From an uncultured Actinomycetes bacterium (GTDB taxonomy: Bacteria > Actinomycetota > Acidimicrobiia > Acidimicrobiales > Microtrichaceae): a DNA stretch of 49,751 bases. Under the pieces are notes generated by a model, which saw nothing but the letters and a program-made list of their open reading frames with translations, ran no database searches and was not told the origin of the DNA. The position numbers and the translations under genes were made by a program. Where the stretch lies: NCBI GenBank assembly GCA_903873135.1, contig CAIQNH010000052.1, positions 1 through 49,751 on the forward strand, given 5' to 3'. This document shows, in pieces, positions 9,173-17,117 of the stretch (position 1 is the first letter of the stretch; each line of letters starts with the position of its first letter).

Positions 9173-10227
9173 CCGATGCCTCCGTTGCGGATGTACTCAC
9201 GGAAGAACAGACCGAGTCCGACCACGGCGCAGCCGGCGGTGAGGATCCAGAGTCGGATCGTGACCGTCGGTTCGATGCGGTCGCTCTCGATGCCCCGGGC
9301 CCTGGCCTCTCGGGCCTCCAGGTCGTGGTGGATCGGCGCGTGGAAGGGGCGCTTGCCGAACAGGCGGAAGGAGGTGACGAGGCCGATCACCGACAGCGTC
9401 TCGATGACGAACAGTCCACCGATGATGGGCAGGAGCAGCACGGTGGAGCTGCTGAGCGCCAGGACGGCGAGACCGGTGCCGATGGCCAGGGAGCCGGTGT
9501 CACCCATGAAGATGCGCGCCGGCGGCGCGTTCCACCACAGGAACGCCGCGCACGCGCTCATCATGGCGGCGGCGACGATCGCCAGGTCGAGACCGACGTT
9601 GATCTCGTAGTCCCCGAAGTGTCGGAAGATCCAGTAGCCCACGAACACGTAGGCCCCGAACACGATCGCTCCGGAGCCGGCGGCCAGCCCGTCGAGCCCG
9701 TCGGTCAGGTTGACGGCGTTGGCTGCGGCCGAGATCACGAGCACCGCCCACACCACCCACGCCACCTCGCCGAGGTCCCAGCCCACGTCGTCGAACCGGG
9801 CGAAGCTGATCGTGGTGTAGACGTCGGACCGCCAGAGCATCGACGTGGCGAACCCCACCCCGACGAGGATCAACCCGATGCTCTTGGTCCGCTTGGTGAC
9901 CCCCTTGTTGCGGGCGTCGCGCACCTTCACGAAGTCGTCGATGAACCCGACCAGACCGGCGCCGGCGATCGCCGCCACGCACATCATCCCCGTCCAGGTG
10001 AAGATGCCCTTCGGGGTCAGGTTGGCGGCCAGGTAGCCGAATCCGACACCTGCCACGATGGCGATGCCCCCGAAGGTCGGCGTCCCGGCCTTGCCGGCGT
10101 GACCGGCGGGGACGTCCTCGTTGATCGGCTGGGCCACCCCGCGTCTGGACAGCAGACCGATCAGGACCCGGGTGACGACCCAGGCCACCACGGCGCTGAC
10201 ACCGGAGGCGAGCAGGAGTTGGATCAC
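9169..10227 (-). CDS. mraY: Phospho-MurNAc-pentapeptide transferase MraY
   Basis: MraY transfers phospho-MurNAc-pentapeptide to undecaprenyl phosphate to make lipid I. This 352-aa polytopic membrane protein has many hydrophobic segments. Catalytic-loop motifs are visible: HAGKAGTPTFGG near the N-terminus, FIDDFVKVRDARNKG with the DD pair, AVNLTDGLDGLAAG, and FMGDTGSLAIG. HAPIHHDLE near the C-terminus matches the conserved HHHFE-like loop. The GTG start overlaps the murE stop directly, leaving no room for murF between them. Confidence 0.98.
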   Translation of the reverse strand: MIQLLLASGVSAVVAWVVTRVLIGLLSRRGVAQPINEDVPAGHAGKAGTPTFGGIAIVAGVGFGYLAANLTPKGIFTWTGMMCVAAIAGAGLVGFIDDFVKVRDARNKGVTKRTKSIGLILVGVGFATSMLWRSDVYTTISFARFDDVGWDLGEVAWVVWAVLVISAAANAVNLTDGLDGLAAGSGAIVFGAYVFVGYWIFRHFGDYEINVGLDLAIVAAAMMSACAAFLWWNAPPARIFMGDTGSLAIGTGLAVLALSSSTVLLLPIIGGLFVIETLSVIGLVTSFRLFGKRPFHAPIHHDLEAREARARGIESDRIEPTVTIRLWILTAGCAVVGLGLFFREYIRNGGIG

Positions 10228-11693
10228 CGGCCACCTCCCCGCTCCGACCGGGCGCGGAGCTCGTCGACGGCGACGACGCGGTCGTCGAACGGCACCGTGA
10301 CCCCGGCCGCGGTCTGCCCCGTCTCGTGCCCCTTGCCGGCGATCACCACCACATCACCTTGGCCCGTGGCGGCGACCGCGTCGCGGATCGCGGCCCGGCG
10401 GTCCCCGACCTCGACGACCGCCGACCGCAGCTCCGACGGCACCCCCGCCAGGACCTGCCGTCGGATCTCGGCCGGGTCCTCGCTGCGGGGGTTGTCGTCG
10501 CACAGGTAGGCGACGTCGGCCAGACGTGCGACGACCCCGCCCATCTGCGGCCGCTTGGTGGCGTCCCGGTCCCCGCCGCAGCCGAACACCACGACGAGCC
10601 GCCCGCCCGGTCCCACCAGCCTGCGACCGGCCGCCAGCGCACTGGCGAGGGCGTCCGGGGTGTGCGCGAAGTCGACGACGACCACCGGCAGCTCCGGGTC
10701 ACCCACCCGGTCGTCGACCCGCTCGAAGCGGCCCGGAACCCCCGGCGCCCCGGACACGGCAGCGGCGACGGCCGCCGGGTCGTGGCCGAGGGCCACGAGG
10801 ATCTCGCAGGCCACGAGCGCGTTGGCCACGTCGTGCTCACCGGGTCGGGCCAGGCTGACGGGTCGGTCGCGCCAGACCCACCGCCACTCCCGGCCGTCCC
10901 AGGTCCGCTCGAGGGCGTCGGCGAACGACACGCGGACCAACTCGACGGCCCCCTCCGCCTCCACGGCCTCGGCCAGCCGACGCCCCCACGGGTCGCCGAC
11001 CCACACCACCGCCCGGCGGCACCGATCCGGGGTGAACAACGACGCCTTGGCCGCGAAGTACTCCTCGACGCTGCCGTGGAAGTCGAGGTGGTCGACACCG
11101 AGGTTGGTGAACGCCGCCACGTCGAAGCGGATCCCGTCGACCCGGCCGAGGACGAGGGCGTGCGAGGAGACCTCGAGCGCCACGACCTCGACCCCTGCGT
11201 CGACGTCCCGGGCGATCCGCTCCTGCAGGTCGCTCGCCTCCGGGGTCGTGCGCGCTCCCGTGAGGGTCCCCACGACGTCGGCCGTCCCGCCGCAGCGGTC
11301 GACGAGGTGGCCGACGAGCGTGACGACCGTGGTCTTGCCGTTGGTGCCGGTGACGCCGACGGTCCGCAGGCGCTCGGCGGGGCGGCCGAGGACGAGGGCC
11401 GCGGCCGGACCGACGACGGCGCGGACGTCGGCCACGACCACCTGGGGCACGTCGACGGTCAGCTCGTGTTCCACCAACAGGGCGACCGCACCGGCTGCGA
11501 CCGCACCGGTCGCGTGGTCGTGTCCGTCGTGTCGCTCCCCCCGGATGCAGCAGAACAGCGCACCCGGCCCGACCCGCCTCGAGTCCTGCGCCACCGAGGT
11601 CACGACCACGTCCGGGTCGCCGACCAGGCGTCCGCCGACCTCCCGGCAGAGGGCTCCGACGTCGGGGTGGGCGGGGGCGGGAGGGGGAACCAC
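10224..11693 (-). CDS. murE: UDP-MurNAc-tripeptide synthetase MurE, probably meso-DAP specific
   Basis: MurE adds the third stem-peptide residue to UDP-MurNAc-L-Ala-D-Glu. The protein is about 489 aa. The ATP loop is VTGTNGKTTVVTL; other blocks are ALEVSSHAL, NLGVDHLDFHGS, VVDFAHTPDAL and IAGKGHETGQ. The specificity motif DDNPRSEDP contains DNPR, which marks meso-diaminopimelate-adding enzymes rather than lysine-adding ones, so the wall is probably DAP type. It starts 24 bp after ftsI and overlaps mraY by GTGA. The usual murE-murF-mraY order is broken here. Confidence 0.97.
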   Translation of the reverse strand: MVPPPAPAHPDVGALCREVGGRLVGDPDVVVTSVAQDSRRVGPGALFCCIRGERHDGHDHATGAVAAGAVALLVEHELTVDVPQVVVADVRAVVGPAAALVLGRPAERLRTVGVTGTNGKTTVVTLVGHLVDRCGGTADVVGTLTGARTTPEASDLQERIARDVDAGVEVVALEVSSHALVLGRVDGIRFDVAAFTNLGVDHLDFHGSVEEYFAAKASLFTPDRCRRAVVWVGDPWGRRLAEAVEAEGAVELVRVSFADALERTWDGREWRWVWRDRPVSLARPGEHDVANALVACEILVALGHDPAAVAAAVSGAPGVPGRFERVDDRVGDPELPVVVVDFAHTPDALASALAAGRRLVGPGGRLVVVFGCGGDRDATKRPQMGGVVARLADVAYLCDDNPRSEDPAEIRRQVLAGVPSELRSAVVEVGDRRAAIRDAVAATGQGDVVVIAGKGHETGQTAAGVTVPFDDRVVAVDELRARSERGGGR

Positions 11694-11717
11694 GGCTCGG
11701 GACCGACCGGGGTGGGC

Positions 11718-13727
11718 TCAGCCTGCGGGCTGGTCGGTCGACTCGGACGATGTTGCCCCACCGTCGTCGTCCGCCGGTGTCACCGCCGGGGCCGACCGGA
11801 TCAGGTCCTCGGACGGGGCGACGGCCACCGTGGGTGCCACCCCGAGCTCGCGGATGCTGAGCCGGGCCAACTCGGAGAACACCGGTCCTGCGGTCGCGGC
11901 GCCGCTGCTCCCCTGCGGGGTGTCGAACAGCAGGACCGTGATGGACACCTGGGGTCGGTCCGCCGGGAAGTAGGCGGCGAAGGTCGTCACGTAGTGGTAC
12001 GACCTGTCGGGCCAGATGTAGTCGTCGGTGGGCACCACCCGGACGGGACTCGGCATGCGCCCGGTACCGGTCTTGGCGGCCAGCGTGAACCCGGGGATCC
12101 CGAGCCCCTCGGCGGTACCTCCCTCCACCACGGCCCGCAGGGCCCGGTCCACCCGCGCCGCCGAGAGCTCGGAGACGACCTGCCGGGAGGCAGGCGCCTC
12201 GACCGGGCGGCGGGACCCGTCGGGGGCGACCACCGCCGAGACCAGTCGCGGCGCCACGTAGGTCCCGCGATTGGCGATCACGTTGTAGGCGGCCCAGAGC
12301 TGCACGGTGGTGGCGGACTGGAAGGTGCCGATCGAGGCGGCGGCCAGGTCCGGCTCGGTCCACTCGGCGGCGTCCGGCAGGAGTCCGCTGCTCTCCGCCG
12401 GGTGACCGACCTCGGTCCGGGCCCCGAAACCGAAGTCGTGCAGGGCCTGCTCGAGTCGCTCTGCCCCGACGAGCTGACCGATCTTGATCGTGCCGACGTT
12501 GGAGGAGTCGGCCACGATGCGGTCCACGTTCATGCGCTCCGTGGCGTGCTGGTGGTGGTCCTGGAAGTTCCGGTCGGTGACGTCGAGCTGCCACGGGACG
12601 ACGAACTCGCTCGTGTCGTCGACCACCCCGTGCTCGTAGGCGGCGGCTGCGGTCACGAGCTTGAACACCGACCCCGCCTGGTAGGAGCTGGCGAAGGCGA
12701 GCGGGCTCGTGGACGGGCGGACCTCCTCGGACTCGTCGTCGTGCTCCATGCCCGCGACGGCGAGCAGCTCGCCGGTCGCCGGACGGCCGATGATCGCGAT
12801 CCCACCGGCGGCCCCGGACCGGGCCACACCGGCGGCGAGGATCCCCTCGGCCTCCGCCTGGAGCACGCGGTCGATGGTCAGCTCCACGTCGTCACCGGGG
12901 ACCGCGGCCTGCTGCAGCCGCTCGGACCCGACGATCGTGCCGCCCTGTCGGGACCGCTCGGCCACCCGGATCCCGTCGACCCCCGACAGCTCGGCGTCGA
13001 AGGTCTTCTCGATGCCGCCCATCTCGGTGGGCCGGCCGTCCACGTCGAGGTGCCCCACGACCGCCCGGATCGAGTCACCCGACGGGTGGACCCGACGCTG
13101 GGCGACGTCGATGCCCATGATCCCCTGCAGGTTCTCCTCCGCCAGTGCGAGTCGGGCCTCCTCGGCGGCGCTCACCGGGATGCCGCTGACGATCTCCACG
13201 TGGTCGTCGTCGCTGTCGGCGCGACGGAGGGTCGCGGCCACCCGCCGCTCGGTCAGGCCCAACGGACCGGCCACCGCCGCCGCCACCGCCGTGAGTCGCT
13301 CCGGGTCGTCCAGCCCGGCGACCGTGAGCGCGCGACGACTGATGGCGACCGAGGCCTCGGGCACCGTCACGGCCAGGTCCACCCCGTCGCGGTCCAGGAT
13401 CGATCCACGGACGGCCGGGATGGTCTGCGAGAACGTCCGGTCCCCGGCCCCCCGAGCTGCGAGCTGCGCCGCCGAGCCGAGCTGGACCTGGGCCAGCTTG
13501 GCGACGGACCCCGCGACCATGAGGGCGAGGCAGCCCACCAGGATCCACCACCGCTTCGTGCTGACCGTCGCCCCGGACCGGGAACGGCGGGCCCGCCGCT
13601 CCCCGAGGTCGACGACGGTGTCCCGTGACGCCCTGTTCCGGTTCCCCCCGTTCCGGGCCGTGCTGGACCGGGCCGCGCTGGAGCGGGCCGGTCGGGGCCG
13701 GGCGGGGCGGGTCCGGGTGGAGGTCAT
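11718..13727 (-). CDS. ftsI: Septal transpeptidase FtsI/PBP3 (class B PBP)
   Basis: FtsI is the divisome D,D-transpeptidase that crosslinks septal peptidoglycan. It is about 669 aa, with a long basic cytoplasmic tail (about residues 1-55) before a single membrane helix (WWILVGCLALMVAGSVAKL). The class B dimerisation region begins IPAVRGSILDRDG. The acyl-enzyme site is SVFK within SYQAGSVFKLV, the second motif is SSN in DSSNVGTIKIG, and the third is KTGT in AAKTGTGRM. A C-terminal acidic, low-complexity tail of about 35 residues follows the catalytic domain. The ATG at 13727 overlaps the ftsL stop by ATGA. Confidence 0.97.
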   Translation of the reverse strand: MTSTRTRPARPRPARSSAARSSTARNGGNRNRASRDTVVDLGERRARRSRSGATVSTKRWWILVGCLALMVAGSVAKLAQVQLGSAAQLAARGAGDRTFSQTIPAVRGSILDRDGVDLAVTVPEASVAISRRALTVAGLDDPERLTAVAAAVAGPLGLTERRVAATLRRADSDDDHVEIVSGIPVSAAEEARLALAEENLQGIMGIDVAQRRVHPSGDSIRAVVGHLDVDGRPTEMGGIEKTFDAELSGVDGIRVAERSRQGGTIVGSERLQQAAVPGDDVELTIDRVLQAEAEGILAAGVARSGAAGGIAIIGRPATGELLAVAGMEHDDESEEVRPSTSPLAFASSYQAGSVFKLVTAAAAYEHGVVDDTSEFVVPWQLDVTDRNFQDHHQHATERMNVDRIVADSSNVGTIKIGQLVGAERLEQALHDFGFGARTEVGHPAESSGLLPDAAEWTEPDLAAASIGTFQSATTVQLWAAYNVIANRGTYVAPRLVSAVVAPDGSRRPVEAPASRQVVSELSAARVDRALRAVVEGGTAEGLGIPGFTLAAKTGTGRMPSPVRVVPTDDYIWPDRSYHYVTTFAAYFPADRPQVSITVLLFDTPQGSSGAATAGPVFSELARLSIRELGVAPTVAVAPSEDLIRSAPAVTPADDDGGATSSESTDQPAG

Positions 13728-14236
13728 CCCACGTCGACGGGCGCGACGACGGCGAGCTGGGAGCCGGCCGCCGGCGGGGCCTGCGGCCCTGGTGACGGCG
13801 CGGTCGGCGCAGGGGCGGGCAGGGTCGGGACGGGTGCAGCGGGGACGGCGGCCACCTCGACCGGCGCCACCAGACCGGCGCGGGCCGCTCCGGTGGCCAC
13901 GGCCTCGGGGGTCTCGGCACGGACCAGTTGCACGACCAGGTCCCGCTGCTCGGTGCGGGCCAGGTCGATCTCGGCGGCCAGGCCGTCCGCCGTCCGCTGG
14001 GCCGTGATCCGCTCGCCCTGGACGTACACCGCAGCGCCACCGACGACGGCGAGGCCGACCAGGCAGCAGGTCAGGGCCGAGGGCCAGCGCGGGCGCCACC
14101 GGCGACGAGCTCGCGGCCCGGCCGACTCCTGGGGGAGCGGCCGGGCCGACGATCGGGCCGCCCGGGGGGACTGCTCGACGGCCCGAGGACGCGCGCGACG
14201 ACGGCGCTCGAGGGACTCGGCGCGCACAGCGCTCAC
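13724..14236 (-). CDS. ftsL: FtsL-like septum protein
   Basis: This small bitopic protein of about 170 aa lies between rsmH and ftsI, the canonical ftsL site. An Arg-rich cytoplasmic tail (about residues 1-55) precedes one membrane helix (ALTCCLVGLAVVGGAAVYV). A short amphipathic stretch follows (AQRTADGLAAEIDLARTEQRDL), then a Pro/Ala-rich extracytoplasmic tail. FtsL proteins share topology more than sequence, so the assignment rests on position, topology and size. The Pro-rich C-terminal extension of about 45 residues is longer than in the short FtsL proteins I know. The GTG start overlaps the rsmH stop by GTGA. Confidence 0.75.
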   Translation of the reverse strand: MSAVRAESLERRRRARPRAVEQSPRAARSSARPLPQESAGPRARRRWRPRWPSALTCCLVGLAVVGGAAVYVQGERITAQRTADGLAAEIDLARTEQRDLVVQLVRAETPEAVATGAARAGLVAPVEVAAVPAAPVPTLPAPAPTAPSPGPQAPPAAGSQLAVVAPVDVG

Positions 14237-15240
14237 GCCGGTTCCCCGAGCTTCTCCACGGCACGCAGACGGACGCTCTCGGCTCGGCGGTTGACCTCGA
14301 CCTCGTCCGAGGTGGCCTTCCACGCGCCGCTCCGGAGCAACCGGACGGTGGGCTCGGCACCGCAGGCGCAGGGCAGACCGGGCGGACAGGTGCACCCGCC
14401 GGTGGCGTCGTCACGGAAGTGGTCCTTGACGGCCCGGTCCTCCAGCGAGTGGTAGGCGAGCACAGCCAGACGCCCGCCGGGCTGCAGGAGGGCGACGGCG
14501 TCGTCGAGTGCGGCGGCGAGCTGGTCGAGCTCGGCGTTGACCTCCATGCGGATGGCCTGGAAGGTCCGCTTGGCCGGGTGCCCACCGGTGCGGCGGGCCG
14601 CAGCCGGAATGGCGTCCCGGACGACCCGGGCCAGGTGGCTCGAGTCCTCGATCGGCCGGGCCTCGACGATGGCTCGGGCGATCCGACTGGCGAACCGCTC
14701 GTCGGCGTTGTCCCGGATCACCCGGGCCAGCGTGGCGTAGTCGTAGTGGTTGACGACGTCGTCGGCGGTGAAGCCCTGTCGACGGTCCATCCGCATGTCG
14801 AGCGGGCCGGCCGAGCGGTAGGAGAAGCCGCGGTCGGCCCGGTCGAGTTGCGGTGAGGAGACTCCGAGATCGAGCAGCACGGCGATCACTCCTGTTCCTG
14901 GGGTTCGGTGGTGGATCGGTGGGTGGGCCCGGACGAGTCCGGCGAGGTCGCCGGCTGCGCCCCGGACGAGCTGGACCCGTTCCCGGTAGGGCGCCAGCCG
15001 CTCCGCCGCAGCGGCGAGCGCTGCGTCGTCGCGGTCGATGCCGAGCAGCTCCAGACCCGGGTGCGCAGCCAGGACGGCGGCGGCGTGGCCACCGCCGCCG
15101 AGCGTGGCGTCGACGAAGCGGCCGTCCGGAACGGCGGCGAGGAGCTCGACCACTCGGTCGACGAGCACCGGGACGTGGTGGAACGCGTCATCGTCCACTC
15201 CGGTCCTCGCACCTCTGGTCCGGGCGACGGGGGCAGGCAC
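14233..15240 (-). CDS. rsmH: 16S rRNA (cytosine1402-N4)-methyltransferase RsmH
   Basis: RsmH (MraW) methylates N4 of C1402 in the 30S P site using S-adenosylmethionine. The protein is 335 aa. Motifs: HHVPVLVDRVVELL at the N-terminus, the SAM loop DATLGGGGHAAAVL, IDRDDAAL, LLDLGVSSPQLD and RGFSYRSAGPLDMRMD. AKRTFQAIRMEVNAEL and LAYHSLEDRAVKDHF follow. A Cys-rich patch (CTCPPGLPCACG) near the C-terminus is common in this family. GTG start at 15240, 6 nt after mraZ. Confidence 0.98.
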   Translation of the reverse strand: MPAPVARTRGARTGVDDDAFHHVPVLVDRVVELLAAVPDGRFVDATLGGGGHAAAVLAAHPGLELLGIDRDDAALAAAAERLAPYRERVQLVRGAAGDLAGLVRAHPPIHHRTPGTGVIAVLLDLGVSSPQLDRADRGFSYRSAGPLDMRMDRRQGFTADDVVNHYDYATLARVIRDNADERFASRIARAIVEARPIEDSSHLARVVRDAIPAAARRTGGHPAKRTFQAIRMEVNAELDQLAAALDDAVALLQPGGRLAVLAYHSLEDRAVKDHFRDDATGGCTCPPGLPCACGAEPTVRLLRSGAWKATSDEVEVNRRAESVRLRAVEKLGEPA

Positions 15241-15246
15241 GGTGGG

Positions 15247-15681
15247 TCACAGGAAGTCGAGCTCCTGCAGCTCCTCGGCCAGGGACAGGTGTCCCTCGGC
15301 CGGCTCCTCGACCCGCTCCTCGAACTGCTCCCAGACCGCCCGGTCGTAGATCTGCGCGTACAGCCGCTGTCCGACGATGGCCACGTCGCGGTCGAGTCGC
15401 AGCTTCTGACGGAGACGGGGGTTGATCGAGATGCGGTGCTGGCTGTCGGGGTGCACCGGCGAGACCGAGGCGATCATGTACTGGAGGTTGGAGCGGCTGA
15501 CCTTCCGGCTCTGCTGAACCTTGCGCAGCCAGGGCTCCCACTCCGAGGCCGGGAACAGCCCGAGCGCCGGCCGCATGTTGACCAGGTACCCGCCCTCGGC
15601 GAACGCCGGGCGGTACTGGGCGGGCATGACGAGTCGACCCTTGGCGTCGAGGGTGTGTTCGAACGTGTCGTACAGGTCCAC
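15247..15681 (-). CDS. mraZ: Transcriptional regulator MraZ
   Basis: MraZ is the AbrB/SpoVT-fold DNA-binding protein at the head of dcw clusters, and it represses its own promoter in the species studied. The GTG at 15681 gives 144 aa, the usual family length, starting just before YDTFEHTLDAKGRLVMPA. Both DxxxR motifs are present: DAKGR in the first half and DSQHR in the second. An in-frame GTG at 15774 would add 31 residues; it lies 8 nt downstream of the proposed -10, so a leaderless longer form is possible. No convincing Shine-Dalgarno precedes 15681. The promoter and likely operator are at 15771-15825. Confidence 0.93.
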   Translation of the reverse strand: MDLYDTFEHTLDAKGRLVMPAQYRPAFAEGGYLVNMRPALGLFPASEWEPWLRKVQQSRKVSRSNLQYMIASVSPVHPDSQHRISINPRLRQKLRLDRDVAIVGQRLYAQIYDRAVWEQFEERVEEPAEGHLSLAEELQELDFL

Positions 15682-15770
15682 TCGTCGGTCCGGGGCCGGG
15701 GCCGCACGAGGGCGACCGGGTTGGTCAGGAGCGGAGAGCTCCGAGGGGGCCACGCCGCCCCCCCGGTGCT

Positions 15771-15825
15771 CCACTTCGGACCACCCTATGACATTTCGTC
15801 ACCCCAGACAACCACTTGGCCCCAC
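15771..15825 (-). promoter_or_regulatory. mraZ promoter flanked by two MraZ-box-like repeats
   Basis: On the minus strand GTGGGGCCAAGTGG (15812-15825) and GTGGTCCGAAGTGG (15771-15784) match at 11 of 14 positions (consensus GTGGKSCSAAGTGG) and are 41 bp apart. Between them lie TTGTCT (-35, 15806-15811) and TAGGGT (-10, 15783-15788) with 17-bp spacing. The upstream repeat abuts the -35 and the downstream repeat overlaps the -10 by two bases. Known MraZ operators are tandem GTGG/TGGGN-type repeats spaced by one helical turn, and the two GTGG units inside each repeat are 10 bp apart. An autorepression site is inferred. Confidence 0.65.
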
Positions 15826-15832
15826 CTTCAGC

Positions 15833-16531
15833 TCACGGTGGCACCTCCGCGACCAGTCGTGCCACCAGATCGACCCGATCGTCGACCGCCCCGACCCCGG
15901 CCCGGAGCAGCGGATCCACCAGGTCCGCCGCTGCCCGGTCGGCGAGCAGGCCGGTGAGCGCTCCCGGGTCCCACCGGCGGTACGCCAGCGTCTGGAACCG
16001 GGCCCCGAACCGGTTCCGACGCTGGGACACCCCCACGAGCTTCCGACCGTCGGCATCGAGCACCTCACCCGGACCGACGGCGGCGAAGCACGCCACGGCG
16101 CCGGCCGGGCGGTCCGTCAGCGGAGCCCGGTGCACCGTCGCCGACGCCCCGATCGCCGAGGCCCACCACTCCCCCACCCACCACGCCGCCCGCTCCACGT
16201 CGTCGTCCCAGAGCCGGTCGCCGACCGGGACGAGGACGTCGACCCACAGGTGCTCACCGGGCCGGAGCAGCACGGCGCCGCCGCCGGAGCGCCGACGCAC
16301 CGTGGCGAGACGGGCGTGACCGACCGCTACGGCGTCGAGCAGGTCCGCACGCTGCGTCGACCCGAGGACCACGGCGGCGTCGGTCGCCTCGCAGATGCGC
16401 AGGACCCGAACCGGGGGGAGCTCCGCAGCGTGCAGGTCCGCGACGGTGCCCCGAGCCCGTTCGAGCCGCCACCCACCCGGGAGGTCACCGAGCACCTCGA
16501 CGTCGTCAGCGGGTCCGGGCTCCGGGGGCAC
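15833..16531 (-). CDS. Lipoate--protein ligase A family protein
   Basis: This is a cytoplasmic protein of about 232 aa in the BPL/LplA/LipB superfamily, which attaches or transfers lipoyl or octanoyl groups to acyl-carrier lysines. The diagnostic RRSGGGAVLL block (about residue 75) and the catalytic-lysine block DADGRKLVGVSQRR (about residue 155) are both visible. The C-terminus is short and lacks a clear accessory domain. Whether it is a true lipoate ligase, an octanoyltransferase (LipM-like) or another member cannot be told by eye. The GTG start at 16531 follows CAGGAT by 6 nt, a leaderless arrangement. It is divergent from a NUDIX gene and tail-on to the mraZ promoter. Confidence 0.8.
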   Translation of the reverse strand: MPPEPGPADDVEVLGDLPGGWRLERARGTVADLHAAELPPVRVLRICEATDAAVVLGSTQRADLLDAVAVGHARLATVRRRSGGGAVLLRPGEHLWVDVLVPVGDRLWDDDVERAAWWVGEWWASAIGASATVHRAPLTDRPAGAVACFAAVGPGEVLDADGRKLVGVSQRRNRFGARFQTLAYRRWDPGALTGLLADRAAADLVDPLLRAGVGAVDDRVDLVARLVAEVPP

Positions 16532-16537
16532 CGTCCG

Positions 16538-16543
16538 ATCCTG
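16538..16543 (-). promoter_or_regulatory. -10-like element of the lipoate ligase-like gene
   Basis: CAGGAT on the minus strand ends 6 nt before the GTG at 16531. No good -35 is seen. It fits the leaderless pattern of this window. Confidence 0.35.
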
Positions 16544-16561
16544 CCACCGATCACCAGGTCG

Positions 16562-16567
16562 TAGTCT
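16562..16567 (+). promoter_or_regulatory. -10 element of the NUDIX gene
   Basis: TAGTCT ends exactly 6 nt before the GTG at 16574, so transcription would begin at or next to the start codon. Confidence 0.5.
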
Positions 16568-16573
16568 GGCGCT

Positions 16574-17104
16574 GTGAGCTCCTGGGGTCGGCGACGCGCC
16601 GCACGCGTGGTGGTCTTCGACCCGTCGGACCGGGTCCTGCTGATCGAGGGTCGCGACCCGGCTGGCCGCGTGCCCGGCCAGTGGTGGGAGATCCCGGGCG
16701 GCGGCATGGACCCGGGCGAGGACTCCGCCACCACTGCCCGTCGAGAGCTCTGGGAGGAGGCCGGGATCCGGGACGCCGAGGTGGGACCGTGCGTGTGGGT
16801 GCAGCGGGTCGAGTACACCTTCGGCGGGTTCCACTTCGACCAGGACGAGTTCATCCACGTGGCGCGGTGCGACGGCACCTCGAGCGGGCCGGGCGGCCTG
16901 GAGCACCTCGAGGCGCTGGCGTTCGGAGAACAGCGGTGGTGGGCGGTCGAGGACGTCCTGGACCACGGCCCGCGGACGATCCCGTACCGCATGCTCGAGT
17001 TCCTGGCCGACCTGGCGAGCGGGGACCTGCCCGCCCAGCCGATCGACATCACCCCGGAGGACCACCACGTCGAGCAGTGGCGGCGATCCGGTCTGACCGG
17101 TTGA
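16574..17104 (+). CDS. NUDIX hydrolase
   Basis: The protein is about 176 aa with one NUDIX fold. The NUDIX box is complete: G-GMDPG-E-DSATTAR-REL-WEEAGI fits GX5EX7REUXEEXGU, with the metal-binding glutamates present, so it should be active on a nucleoside diphosphate linked to another moiety. The substrate is not predictable from the sequence. The flanking motifs RVVVFDPSDRVLLIEG and VPGQWWEIPGGGM are common in small actinobacterial NUDIX proteins. It is leaderless by its TAGTCT-N6-GTG upstream context, and convergent with menC (13 bp between stops). Confidence 0.93.
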   Translation: MSSWGRRRAARVVVFDPSDRVLLIEGRDPAGRVPGQWWEIPGGGMDPGEDSATTARRELWEEAGIRDAEVGPCVWVQRVEYTFGGFHFDQDEFIHVARCDGTSSGPGGLEHLEALAFGEQRWWAVEDVLDHGPRTIPYRMLEFLADLASGDLPAQPIDITPEDHHVEQWRRSGLTG

Positions 17105-17117
17105 GACGACCGACCGG

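Noticed and set aside
10837-12594. A hidden or frameshifted murF in another frame near murE/ftsI
   Set aside because: The alternative frame is only a shifted reading of ftsI and murE; no MurF motif is present.
10326-13628. 1100-codon plus-strand open frame antisense to murE and ftsI
   Set aside because: It mirrors the codons of two certain genes and shows no motif of its own.
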